This document shows positions 1 through 8,487 of a stretch of 64,000 nt of DNA, one piece after another. The position numbers and the translations under genes are program-made. Location: the NCBI RefSeq assembly GCF_032477075.1, contig NZ_JAWDXO010000023.1, positions 1-64,000 on the forward strand. Direction: 5' to 3'. A model generated the notes under the pieces. It saw nothing but the letters and a program-made list of their open reading frames with translations, was not told where the DNA came from and made no database searches. Within the stretch, counting starts at the first letter, position 1. Each line of letters opens with the position of its first letter. This stretch comes from Fusobacterium sp. GTDB lineage: Bacteria > Fusobacteriota > Fusobacteriia > Fusobacteriales > Fusobacteriaceae.

Positions 1-153
1 TTTGTGATACTCTTTTTTAGGATAGAAATTTTCTAAAAGCACTTTTTATACCTTTTCAACTTTTCAGAGCTAGTTTTCATTTTAAATTAACAGATTCTAT
101 TCCTACTATATTTATACCTTATTTTTCCTCTAACTACAAGTTTATATATTAAA

Positions 154-178
154 AGAGGGAAAGTTTTTATTTCCCTCT
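154..178. terminator. Hairpin terminator candidate
   Basis: Arms AGAGGGAAA and TTTCCCTCT enclose a 7-nt loop, with a T-rich stretch downstream on the plus strand. It lies beyond the end of the minus-strand SnoaL-like gene. The rest of bases 1-289 is AT-rich and I see no gene in it. Confidence 0.5.
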
Positions 179-289
179 AAAATTTTTTATTTATATTGAA
201 ATTATTAAAGTTGTTATTTTATGAAATAATTCAACAATATTATACCAAAATAAAGTATTTTTTTTATATTTCCTTCTGCAAATAAAAAT

Positions 290-658
290 TTAATTCATAG
301 AATCTAATTGCTTTTTTGAATCACAAAATACTTGCCATGTTTGAATTTGATTTTCACTGACTATAACTTTCCAACAAGCAGGAAATTCCCAGTATTTTTC
401 TTTGTTTCCTAAATATGAAGCACTTGCTTTTCCTATGATAACAGAAAATTTATCACTTTCAATATAATCATAAACTTCAATAAGGTAATCAGGAAACCAA
501 TTGAAATATTCTTGCCAACCTATTTTCATTTGTTCCCTATTTTCTTTATTACCATAGGTATCAATAAAATAAAAATTTTCTGACATCATATCAATAATGA
601 TTGGCAAGTTTTGGGCATTGATTGCTTCAACAAATTTCATTACAATATCTTGCTTCAT
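290..658 (-). CDS. SnoaL-like / NTF2-fold protein
   Basis: This 122-residue protein has the size and pattern of the SnoaL/ketosteroid-isomerase-like NTF2 fold: an N-terminal helix ending in FVEAINAQN, an acidic turn with MMSENFYFID, and alternating strands ending in a Trp-rich segment. The ligand or reaction cannot be told from sequence. The start has an AGAGGAT ribosome site. It follows the nitroreductase gene by 19 nt, so it is probably the third gene of an operon with endonuclease IV. A second, distinct member of the fold lies at 59794-60171. Confidence 0.7.
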   Translation of the reverse strand: MKQDIVMKFVEAINAQNLPIIIDMMSENFYFIDTYGNKENREQMKIGWQEYFNWFPDYLIEVYDYIESDKFSVIIGKASASYLGNKEKYWEFPACWKVIVSENQIQTWQVFCDSKKQLDSMN

Positions 659-677
659 CTGGTATCCTCTCTACAAT

Positions 678-1184
678 TTAAAATTTATTAAAATGAAGTT
701 TAGCCATATCAATATCAGAATCTGTATAAGCTGGTTTTTCTTCAGCTGGATATCCCAAAGCTATCATATTATGTACTTTTAATTCTGATGGAGCACCAAG
801 TATTTTTTTTATATTTTCATCAGTTGAATTTCCTTCAGCATCCACTTTCTCTTTGGTCTGTATCCAGCATGATCCAAGTCCAAGTTCATGTGCTTTTAGT
901 TGAATTACAGTACTTGCAATAGCACAATCATCATCCCAAGTAGGATTTACATGTCCAAATATAACTATCATAAGAGGAGCTCCAGCAGCAAACCCTGCTC
1001 CATTTTCTTTAGACACAGATAATTTTTTTATTATCTCTTTATCATCTATTACTACATATTCATAAGGTCTTTGATTTCTTCCACTTGGAGATACTAAAGC
1101 AGTTTTCATAAGCTCCATAACAACTTCTTTTTCTACATTTTTTTCTTTAAATTTTCTTATTGTTCTTCTACTTAAAAAATCCAT
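678..1184 (-). CDS. Nitroreductase family protein
   Basis: The protein has 168 residues, typical of short nitroreductases that bind FMN as dimers and reduce nitro groups or related substrates with NAD(P)H. The N-terminal SRRTIRKF segment is the family's FMN-phosphate-contacting motif, and the SPSGRNQRP segment and the C-terminal ALGYPAEEKP motif are also typical. The gene starts behind AAGGAGGA and lies 19 nt downstream of the endonuclease IV gene, which suggests co-transcription. The physiological substrate is unknown. Confidence 0.88.
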   Translation of the reverse strand: MDFLSRRTIRKFKEKNVEKEVVMELMKTALVSPSGRNQRPYEYVVIDDKEIIKKLSVSKENGAGFAAGAPLMIVIFGHVNPTWDDDCAIASTVIQLKAHELGLGSCWIQTKEKVDAEGNSTDENIKKILGAPSELKVHNMIALGYPAEEKPAYTDSDIDMAKLHFNKF

Positions 1185-1203
1185 ATATATTCCTCCTTAA
1201 AAT

Positions 1204-2076
1204 TTATTTGATAAGACTATATAAAAGGCTTATTTCCTCTTTCCAGATAGAACTGTCTATAGTTTCCAAGATAATAGGAATATTATCAAATCTTTCATCA
1301 TTCATAAATCTTTCAAAAAATTCCATACCTAATATACCTTTTCCTATGCTGTCGTGTCTATCTTTTCTGCTTCCTGTATTAAATTTAGAATCATTTAAAT
1401 GGACTCCCTTAAGATATTTAAATCCAACATATTTTTCAAATTCGTCCATAGTTTTTTTATAACCGATTTCATCTTTTAATTCATATCCCGCTGTTATTGT
1501 ATGACAAGTATCAATACATGTACCTATTCTTTCTTTGTTTTTTACTTTTTCAATAATTTTTCCTAAATGTTCAAATTTATATCCCATATTAGAACCTTGT
1601 CCAGATGTATTTTCCAGTACTATGACTATATTTTCTGTAGCTTCAATAGCTTTATTTATACAGTCTGCTATATTATTAATGCACTCATCTTCAGATATTT
1701 CATTTAAATGGCTACCAGGATGAGTATTAAGATATTTCAATCCTAACTGGTCACATCTTTTTATTTCTTCGATAAAAGCATTCAGAGACTTTTCTCTTTT
1801 TTCTTCATCTTTTGTACCTAAGTTTATAAGATAACTATCATGAGGTAAAATATATTCATTTGTATAGTTGTTTTCCTTTAAAGCTTTTTTAAATTTTTCT
1901 ATATCTTCATCAGTTAATGGTTTAGCTTCCCATCTTCTTTGATTTTTAACAAACATTCCAAAAGCTCTGGCTCCAATTTCTTTCGCATTTTTAGGAGCAT
2001 TAAAAGGTCCACCAACTATACTGACATGAGCACCAATAAACTTTCTTTTAATTTTTTCTTCTCTTGTTATTTCCAT
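1204..2076 (-). CDS. nfo: Deoxyribonuclease IV (endonuclease IV)
   Basis: The 290-residue protein is full length for endonuclease IV, the zinc AP endonuclease that cuts 5' of abasic sites in base-excision repair. The TIM-barrel metal-site signatures are all visible: GAHVS near residue 15, LENTSGQG near 155, IDTCH near 187, HLNDSK near 225, and RHDSIGKG near 240. It heads a tight minus-strand run with the nitroreductase and the SnoaL-like gene. Nothing looks damaged. Confidence 0.96.
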   Translation of the reverse strand: MEITREEKIKRKFIGAHVSIVGGPFNAPKNAKEIGARAFGMFVKNQRRWEAKPLTDEDIEKFKKALKENNYTNEYILPHDSYLINLGTKDEEKREKSLNAFIEEIKRCDQLGLKYLNTHPGSHLNEISEDECINNIADCINKAIEATENIVIVLENTSGQGSNMGYKFEHLGKIIEKVKNKERIGTCIDTCHTITAGYELKDEIGYKKTMDEFEKYVGFKYLKGVHLNDSKFNTGSRKDRHDSIGKGILGMEFFERFMNDERFDNIPIILETIDSSIWKEEISLLYSLIK

Positions 2077-2252
2077 ATCATTCCTTTCTATATGAATCTT
2101 TTATATATATTATACTATTTTATACAATAAAATAAAAGAGATGATTGATATTATAATAAATTTCAAAAATAAAGTAATAAATAAAAAGAAATTGATCTTT
2201 TTAGCGAATACATATAATGTAAGAAATATATTTATTAACAGGAGGAAATTAT

Positions 2253-2699
2253 ATGAAAATAAAAAAATTAAATTATATTATTGCAGGTTCTCTTTTATCT
2301 GCTTTATTACTTGCAGGATGTGGAAATGACAAACCTAATCAAAAAGTTCAGAAACTTTTGACAGAGACTCAAAAAGATTTTGCAGCTTTTCAAGAAAGTA
2401 TTGTTAAAGATTCTACTATGACTGAAGCTCAGGCAGAAGATAAAATTCAAAAATTATTAGCTGAAATTCAAACTAAGGAAGAAGCTATAAAAAAAGAAAT
2501 AGCTAATATAAAAAATAAAGCTGAACAGGAAAAATTAACTAAAGAAATGGAAAAAACTTTTAGTACTATGAAGGAAAATCTTATATCTCTTGAAAAAAAA
2601 ATAAAAACTCCTACTCCAAATCCATATGATGGAGAAGTAGAAGTACAAGAAATAGAAACTTTGGAGGATACTAATGATGGAGAAGCACAAGCTAAGTAA
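2253..2699 (+). CDS. Small coiled-coil lipoprotein
   Basis: The 148-residue product begins with a lipoprotein signal peptide ending in the lipobox LLAGC, so it should be lipid-anchored at Cys23 or so. The mature part is mostly charged helix with heptad-like Lys/Glu/Leu periodicity (about residues 30-115), then an acidic tail rich in Glu and Asp. I recognise no named family. A GGAGG site precedes the ATG. A bidirectional hairpin follows and separates it from the convergent small gene at 2804-3091. Confidence 0.75.
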   Translation: MKIKKLNYIIAGSLLSALLLAGCGNDKPNQKVQKLLTETQKDFAAFQESIVKDSTMTEAQAEDKIQKLLAEIQTKEEAIKKEIANIKNKAEQEKLTKEMEKTFSTMKENLISLEKKIKTPTPNPYDGEVEVQEIETLEDTNDGEAQAK

Positions 2700-2777
2700 T
2701 CATTAGTTATGAACTTTACTTTATATTCATGATTATAAATTATACTGACGAATTCAAATAAATTTAAAATATAAAAA

Positions 2778-2795
2778 GCTCTCAACAATGAGAGC
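2778..2795. terminator. Bidirectional terminator
   Basis: The perfect 7-bp stem GCTCTCA / TGAGAGC with loop ACAA is flanked by A-run and T-run on both sides. It sits between convergent genes and can serve either one. Confidence 0.8.
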
Positions 2796-2803
2796 CTTTT
2801 ATA

Positions 2804-3091
2804 TTATATAGTACTTATTAAATAAGAAACAATTTCTTTATCTTTTCCTGTGAGCATAACAACAATTCCACCATTTTTATCTGAATCTTTAATTACTAAT
2901 GGATTTCCAGCTTTTCCTTCTTCAAGATAATGAAAAAATTTAATTTTTTCAATTATTAATTCTTCCATATTAGATACATTATTTACTTTATAATCTCTTT
3001 TTAAATCATTTAATTCTTTTTCAAAATTTTCTAATGTAAATTCAAAGTTGCTCTCTAAATGATTTTTCACTTTTGTTATTTTTACAACCAC
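2804..3091 (-). CDS. Small hypothetical protein, GTG start
   Basis: The product is a 95-residue soluble protein of unknown function, charged and helical in its first half, with a short hydrophobic strand (GGIVVMLTG) near residue 75. No family recognised. The likely start is GTG at 3089-3091 with an AGGTGA ribosome site 7 nt upstream. The preceding 359 nt (3092-3450) hold no gene, only AT-rich promoter-like DNA for this gene and the divergent ROK regulator. Confidence 0.6.
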   Translation of the reverse strand: MVVKITKVKNHLESNFEFTLENFEKELNDLKRDYKVNNVSNMEELIIEKIKFFHYLEEGKAGNPLVIKDSDKNGGIVVMLTGKDKEIVSYLISTI

Positions 3092-3383
3092 GGCACATCA
3101 CCTATTCTGAAATTTTTTATATTTTATATTAGTGTTAAATAGTAAAATTAACTAAGTTTTCAAATATATAAATGTTAACTGTATAATACCATTTTTTTTC
3201 ATTTTTGTAAACAATATCAAAATATCCGATTACATTTTTCCAAATATTTTATCTTTATTTTTTATATTTTAAAGAATATTATTGAATGTTTTTAAAAACG
3301 GAAATATTTTACATCCATTTTTGAAACAATATCTTATTAGAACATAATAATTCAAATAAAGATAAAAAAATTGAATTAAGTTA

Positions 3384-3412
3384 TTGACTTAATATTATAA
3401 TTAGTGTAAAAA
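3384..3412 (+). promoter_or_regulatory. Putative promoter of the ROK gene
   Basis: TTGACT at 3384-3389 is followed at 17-nt spacing by a weak -10-like TAAAAA, about 40 nt upstream of the start codon. This is a pattern match only. Confidence 0.4.
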
Positions 3413-3450
3413 TATAGATAGAAATATCCAACTATTCAAAAGGAGAAAAG

Positions 3451-4617
3451 ATGGAAATAATTTATCAAAAAAGAGAAAAACTCAGAAATGAAAACAGAAC
3501 TTTTAAATTTTTGGTAGAAGTAAGAGAATTCAGCAAATTAGAAATATCCCAATATTTGAATATCAGTATTCCAACAGTCACAAAAATATTAGAAAGATTT
3601 TTAATAAATAAACTGATATATGAAACTGGAACTAATGATGGTAAGCTTGGAAGAAAGGCGATAAAATACCAATTTAATCCTAATGCATATTTTTCTATTG
3701 GAATTAAAATGGAAATGAATCATATATCAATGGTTTTAATAAATCTTGATGGAAAAATATTAAAACAGACTGTTGTTAAAGAAGAATTTATTAACAGTGA
3801 AAATTTTGTTTTTCTTGTCATAAATGAATTAAAAAAGTTTTTATGGGAATTTGATAAAAAAGAATTTATAAAAGGAATAGGGATAGTTCTTCCAGGAATA
3901 GTAGATCCTGAAAATAGCATGATAAAGTTAGGTGGTAATTTTACTCTTTTAAATCAAGATATGAAAGAAATAGAAGAAGAATTTAGTCTTCCAATATTTT
4001 TGGAAAATGAAGCAAATGCTGGAGCTATTGGGGAATATATAGTTAACCATTCTGAACTTCAATTGAAAAAAAATATTCTTTTTGTCTCAATAGATACTGG
4101 TATAGGTTCTGGAATTATAATAGAAGATCAGTTATACAGAGGAAAAGGAAATAAATCTGGAGAAATAGGACATATACCAATAATACCAAATGGAGATAAA
4201 TGTGCCTGTGGCAGTGAGGGATGTTTTGAGCAATATTGTTCTAACTTGGCTTTAATAAAAGAATTTGAAAAAGAATTCCAATGTGAAATAAAAGAATATG
4301 AGGATATTTTTCAAGAAAAATTTTTAGGAAATGAAAGAGGTAAAAAAATATTAGAGAGATATACATGGATTTTAGCATTAGGAATAAAAACTGCTTTAAT
4401 GATGTTTAATTCTGATAAAATAATTATTGGAGGAAAAATTTCCAATCATAAGGAATATTTTGAGCCTTTGCTTAAAGAGATAATTTTTTCAAATAATATT
4501 TTCAGTAATGATACTGATATTGTTGAATTTTCATCTCTTTCTGACAATGCTAATTTATTAGGTGCAGCATTTATTCCATTGGGAGAATTTTATAAAACTT
4601 ACAATGAAAATATGTAA
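3451..4617 (+). CDS. ROK-family transcriptional regulator
   Basis: The protein has 388 residues, the usual length of NagC/XylR-type ROK regulators. An N-terminal helix-turn-helix (about residues 25-70, with SIPTVTKILERF) is followed by the sugar-kinase-like ROK domain. That domain has GIGIVLPGIV, LENEANAGAIGE, the glycine-rich DTGIGSG loop and the zinc motif CACGSEGC around residue 250. It probably represses sugar genes and is released by a sugar or sugar phosphate. No sugar operon lies beside it, so the target is unknown. The start follows AAAAGGAG. Confidence 0.9.
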   Translation: MEIIYQKREKLRNENRTFKFLVEVREFSKLEISQYLNISIPTVTKILERFLINKLIYETGTNDGKLGRKAIKYQFNPNAYFSIGIKMEMNHISMVLINLDGKILKQTVVKEEFINSENFVFLVINELKKFLWEFDKKEFIKGIGIVLPGIVDPENSMIKLGGNFTLLNQDMKEIEEEFSLPIFLENEANAGAIGEYIVNHSELQLKKNILFVSIDTGIGSGIIIEDQLYRGKGNKSGEIGHIPIIPNGDKCACGSEGCFEQYCSNLALIKEFEKEFQCEIKEYEDIFQEKFLGNERGKKILERYTWILALGIKTALMMFNSDKIIIGGKISNHKEYFEPLLKEIIFSNNIFSNDTDIVEFSSLSDNANLLGAAFIPLGEFYKTYNENM

Positions 4618-4720
4618 TAATATCCTATAATTTATATTTTTGCTAAAAGTAATATGATTATTTTTTTATAAATGTTATAATATTATTATATATAATAAAA
4701 TTTTAATTAGAGGTGATAGG

Positions 4721-4753
4721 ATGTTGAATAATGAGAGTGTATTCTTCCTATAA
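4721..4753 (+). CDS. Possible 10-codon leader peptide
   Basis: An ATG with an upstream AGAGGTG ribosome site opens a ten-codon frame ending in TAA. The end of the frame overlaps the inverted repeat CTTCCTAT / ATAGGAAG (4744-4760). The acetyltransferase gene starts 80 nt downstream. The arrangement would fit a leader peptide that controls the next gene, but with only ten codons it may be chance. Confidence 0.3.
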   Translation: MLNNESVFFL

Positions 4754-4835
4754 TAGGAAGAGTGTTAAATTCCATTTCTATTATAGATTTTGATGAAAGT
4801 TTATAATCAAAAATATAATTAATTGGAGGATAAAA

Positions 4836-5498
4836 TTGAAATTAGAAATAAGATTAGAAGAAAAAAATGATTATAGAAAAGTTGAGGAAATTATTAGAGA
4901 AGCATTTTGGAATCTGTATGTTCCAGGAGCTAGTGAGCATTTTATATTACATTCTTTAAGAAATTCTGAAGTAGCTGTTCCTGAACTTAATTTTATAGCA
5001 GTCAAAGATGGAGAAATAGTAGGGCAAATCTTTTATACAAAAGCTGAAATAAAGGATAAAGACGGAAAAAAACATGAAATTTTAAATTTTGGCCCTTTAT
5101 GTGTAACACCAAAATACCATAACCTTGGGATAGGAAAAGCTTTAATAGAACATAGCAGAAAAGTGGCAGCTGAAATGGGATATAAAGGTATAGCAATATA
5201 TGGATATCCTGGCTATTATACTAGAGTTGGATTCCAAAGTGGGGCTAAATTTGGTATAGCAAGAGCTGATGGTGCTTTTCCAAAAGCACTTTTAGTTATG
5301 GAGCTCTATCCTGATTCCTTGAAGGGAATTTCTGGAAACCTTCACGAATTTTTAAGTGATCTTCAATTTGATGGGGAGGAATTTTTGAAGTATGAATCTT
5401 CATTTCCTCCAAAAGAAAAGAAATACAAACCATCACAAGATTTATTTGCAGAAATGGTAAATAAAATGGAAGATCCAGAAAATATAAAAATTTATTAA
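4836..5498 (+). CDS. GNAT N-acetyltransferase (YhbS-like), TTG start
   Basis: The 220-residue protein carries the acetyl-CoA-binding GNAT core in its first 150 residues. A central strand FIAVKDGEIVGQI is followed by the LCVTPKYHNLGIGKALIEH segment with the pyrophosphate-binding loop, then GYPGYYTRVGF. This matches the COG3153/YhbS group; the acetylated substrate is unknown. The start is TTG at 4836 behind GGAGG, with no better ATG nearby. The C-terminal 70 residues are a non-catalytic extension. Confidence 0.85.
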   Translation: MKLEIRLEEKNDYRKVEEIIREAFWNLYVPGASEHFILHSLRNSEVAVPELNFIAVKDGEIVGQIFYTKAEIKDKDGKKHEILNFGPLCVTPKYHNLGIGKALIEHSRKVAAEMGYKGIAIYGYPGYYTRVGFQSGAKFGIARADGAFPKALLVMELYPDSLKGISGNLHEFLSDLQFDGEEFLKYESSFPPKEKKYKPSQDLFAEMVNKMEDPENIKIY

Positions 5499-5544
5499 TT
5501 TATAGGTTTTTATAAAATAAATAAAAAATGAAATAGATATATTT

Positions 5545-5571
5545 AAAAGGGCAGTTTAAAACTGCCCTTTT
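5545..5571. terminator. Bidirectional terminator
   Basis: The near-perfect palindrome AAAAGGGCAGTTT / AAACTGCCCTTTT ends in T-runs on either strand. It lies between the convergent acetyltransferase and outer-membrane protein genes. Confidence 0.9.
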
Positions 5572-5585
5572 AATAACTATTAAAA

Positions 5586-6530
5586 TTAAAAATTATGTAT
5601 AAGTCCTATAACCACCATATCATAATAATAATTTTTATTTATATATCCCTGATATTTTATATTGATTAAAAAATCTGGATCAATATAATATCCCATACCT
5701 ATACTGACCATTCCAGCATCTCTTGATACTTCCAATGCTTTTATTTTACCTAAATCTGTAATGAATCTTTTTCTATCTGCAAATTCATGAGACCATTCTA
5801 CATTTCCTGTAACTAAAAATTTATCTCCCATTTCTTTAGAATACATAATTCCAGCATTTCCACTTCCTATTCTATCATTGGAAGTAGATATACCATTATG
5901 GCCTTTTGTAGTATATTGATTCCATCCAAGTCCTAAATAAGGATAAAGCAATGATTTTTCTCCAAGTTCAAAAAAGTAACCTCCCTCTGCTCCTAAAGAA
6001 TAATTTTTAGTTCTATAAACTATGTTAGAAATATTTTTGCTTCTCAAAATATTTTTACTTTCATCATATCCAGCTCTTCCAATAAAAAGCCAATTATCTT
6101 TATTATAAGCAAGATAAGTATTTAGTCCATAAGTTCTTATTTTCTGATCACTATCAAGAGAATCATCAAATTCAGCTCTTGATTTTATATATCCAAAACT
6201 CATCCCAGTCATCAGATCAGGGTTTGATAAAAAAGTACTATTAGTAGCCATTAAAAATCCTTTAATCTTAGCATCATAGTCAGTATTGTAATCATCTCTA
6301 TCATAACTGGATTTGATTTTTCCTATCCCTTCAATATATTGAGAGCTTCCACTGAATCCTCTTCTGTTCATTTTTTTAAACATTACACTTTCTCTAAATT
6401 GATTGCTTCCTCTATCAGTTATTATTTTTCCATTTATTTCTGAAAGATTAGTTTGAAGGTCATGAGTTCCTCCAAATAAACCAGCAGAGACAGCTGCAAA
6501 TATCAAAGGCAGTATTTTTTTAATTTTCAT
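5586..6530 (-). CDS. Outer-membrane beta-barrel (autotransporter-like barrel)
   Basis: The 314-residue product has a signal peptide (about residues 1-20) and then Tyr/Gly-rich alternating strands running to a C-terminal phenylalanine, the outer-membrane insertion signal. The segment length of about 270 residues fits the translocator barrel of fusobacterial autotransporters, but there is no passenger domain. It may be a stand-alone barrel. The gene starts 15 nt after the BI-1 gene stop behind GGAGGAG, so the two are probably co-transcribed. Confidence 0.8.
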   Translation of the reverse strand: MKIKKILPLIFAAVSAGLFGGTHDLQTNLSEINGKIITDRGSNQFRESVMFKKMNRRGFSGSSQYIEGIGKIKSSYDRDDYNTDYDAKIKGFLMATNSTFLSNPDLMTGMSFGYIKSRAEFDDSLDSDQKIRTYGLNTYLAYNKDNWLFIGRAGYDESKNILRSKNISNIVYRTKNYSLGAEGGYFFELGEKSLLYPYLGLGWNQYTTKGHNGISTSNDRIGSGNAGIMYSKEMGDKFLVTGNVEWSHEFADRKRFITDLGKIKALEVSRDAGMVSIGMGYYIDPDFLINIKYQGYINKNYYYDMVVIGLIHNF

Positions 6531-6545
6531 TCAATCTCCTCCAGG

Positions 6546-7262
6546 TTATCTTCTTCTTTTACCAAATATTCTTAAAAGATATAGGAATAGATTTATAAAG
6601 TCAAGATAAAGATTAAGAGCACCAATTATTCCAAGTTTATTCATAACTTCTTCATCACCATTTGCCATTTGGAAAGCTATTTTTTTGATTCTATTTACAT
6701 CATATGCAATAAGAGCTGAGAAAATAACTATTCCTAAGACTGTTCCAATCCAATAAAGTATTGGAGCTTTAAGGAAGAAATTGATTAATGACATTATAAT
6801 TATACTTATAAGTCCAGTCATTAAATATTTGCCATAACTGCTAAGATCTTCCTTTGTAGTATATCCATAAGCTGCAATAACTATAAACATTATCAAAGCC
6901 ACTCCTAAAGTATAAAATATACTTGCAGGATGGAATACAAATCCCAAGCTGCTGAAAAGAACTCCATTCATTAATGAATAAAGAAAAAACATTATTCTTG
7001 CAGTTCCAGAAGACAATTTATTAATTCCTAAACTCAATCCAAATACAAGAGCTATTTCTGCAAACATTATTATTTTAAAATATGGCATTATAGCATACAG
7101 CAGTCTTGCATTAAAACCAAATAGGTATATTGGAACTATTGTTGTAATAAGTATTCCAATTACCATATTCAAAAAAACTTTTCTAAGAAATCTATTAGTT
7201 GTATCCACATTGTCATAGACCCCTTGTTCGTTACGCATTTCATTTAAATCATACTCGTTCAT
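6546..7262 (-). CDS. Bax inhibitor-1 / YccA family membrane protein
   Basis: The protein has 238 residues with about seven hydrophobic membrane helices and a short charged N-terminus. The C-terminal GALNLYLDFINLFLYLLR segment is the family signature. BI-1 relatives are pH-sensitive leak channels for calcium or protein-quality-control partners of FtsH; the role here is not known. It lies 33 nt downstream of the broken alcohol dehydrogenase gene and 15 nt upstream of the outer-membrane barrel gene. Confidence 0.92.
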   Translation of the reverse strand: MNEYDLNEMRNEQGVYDNVDTTNRFLRKVFLNMVIGILITTIVPIYLFGFNARLLYAIMPYFKIIMFAEIALVFGLSLGINKLSSGTARIMFFLYSLMNGVLFSSLGFVFHPASIFYTLGVALIMFIVIAAYGYTTKEDLSSYGKYLMTGLISIIIMSLINFFLKAPILYWIGTVLGIVIFSALIAYDVNRIKKIAFQMANGDEEVMNKLGIIGALNLYLDFINLFLYLLRIFGKRRR

Positions 7263-7295
7263 TATTGTGTTACCTCCTGATTTATATTTAAAACT

Positions 7296-8467
7296 TTAAA
7301 AAGCTCTTTTTAAAATCTCAAGTACATCAGCTTTATGAAGCTTTTTCATTGTTCCAAGAGGTCCAAAAGCAACAGCTGCATCAGCCATTTTTTCAAGGTT
7401 TTCTTCCTTTATTTCTACCTCTTTTAAAGTACTTGGAATATTTAGAGATTTAAAAAATTCTCTAGTTTTATTTATTGCTTCCTTTGCAATGGCCATAGGA
7501 TCATCTCCTGAAATGCCCCATACATATTTTCCATATTCTTCAAACCTATGAACATTTTCATTTGACAATACATATTCCATCCATACTGGAGTAAGAATAG
7601 CAAGTCCAACACCATGAGTTATATCATGATAAGCACTTAATTCATGTTCCATTCCATGAGTTGCCCAATCTGTAGATATTTTACCATAAGTTAAAAGTCC
7701 ATTCAATGCTAAAGAGCTTCCCCACATAAGATTTGCTCTGGCTTCATAATTTTCAGGCTCATTATAAGCAATAGGACCAAAGTGTATTACAGTTTTTAAA
7801 AGTCCTTCCATTAAACGATTTTGTAAGAAACCATCATGATCAGGTGAAAAATACTGTTCAAATATATGGCTCATTATATCAGCTGTTCCTGCAGCTGTCT
7901 GATATTTATTTACACTATAAGTATATATTGGATCAAGTATAGAAAATACAGGTCTGAGTAAATCACTTCCTATTGCTAATTTTCTATTTTCATTCATATT
8001 TGAAATTACACTGTTTCCATTCATTTCACTTCCAGTGGCTGCTAATGTAAGTACAGAAGCAACTGGAAGAGCTGAAGTTAGCTGCTTCATTTTATTTTTA
8101 ACATAAAGATCTTCCCATACATCACCATTATACTTACTTTGTGCTGCTATTGCTTTTCACAATCTATAGTACTTCCTCCACCAATAGCTAGTACAAGTTC
8201 TATTCCCTCTCTTTTGCATATTTCTGCTCCATAATATACACATTCGATTCTAGGGTTAGGATCCACATTTGGCAGTTCAAAAATAGTGATATTCTCTCTT
8301 TTTAAAACTTCTATAACTTTATCATAAAGTCCATTTTTCTTTATACTTCCCTTACCATAGACCAAGAGTACTTTACTTCCAATTTTTTTTACTTCATTTC
8401 CCAGTTCATCTACTTTTCCAGTACCAAAAAGTATTTTTGTACTTACATTATAGTTAAAATTTTTCAT
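7296..8467 (-). pseudogene. Iron-containing alcohol dehydrogenase, frameshifted
   Basis: Two adjacent frames together give an almost complete group III butanol-dehydrogenase-like protein of about 389 residues. The first (8147-8467) holds the NAD(P)-binding part and the GGGSTIDC motif, then stops. The second (7296-8090) holds the metal-binding part with DIMSHIFEQYF and HGMEHELSAYHDITHG. Between them, dropping back one base restores DC-G-KAIAAQSKYNGD and joins the halves, so one base of a GGA codon near 8155 is missing. It is either a recent pseudogene or a sequencing error. The start behind AAAGGAGG is normal. Confidence 0.88.
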
Positions 8468-8487
8468 AGCATTTTCCTCCTTTGAAA

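Noticed and set aside
62..86. Similarity of CTAGTTTTCATTTTAA near the left edge to the start of the recombinase gene (11073)
   Set aside because: Only 16 AT-rich bases match and the minus-strand frame there stops after 15 codons without a ribosome site.
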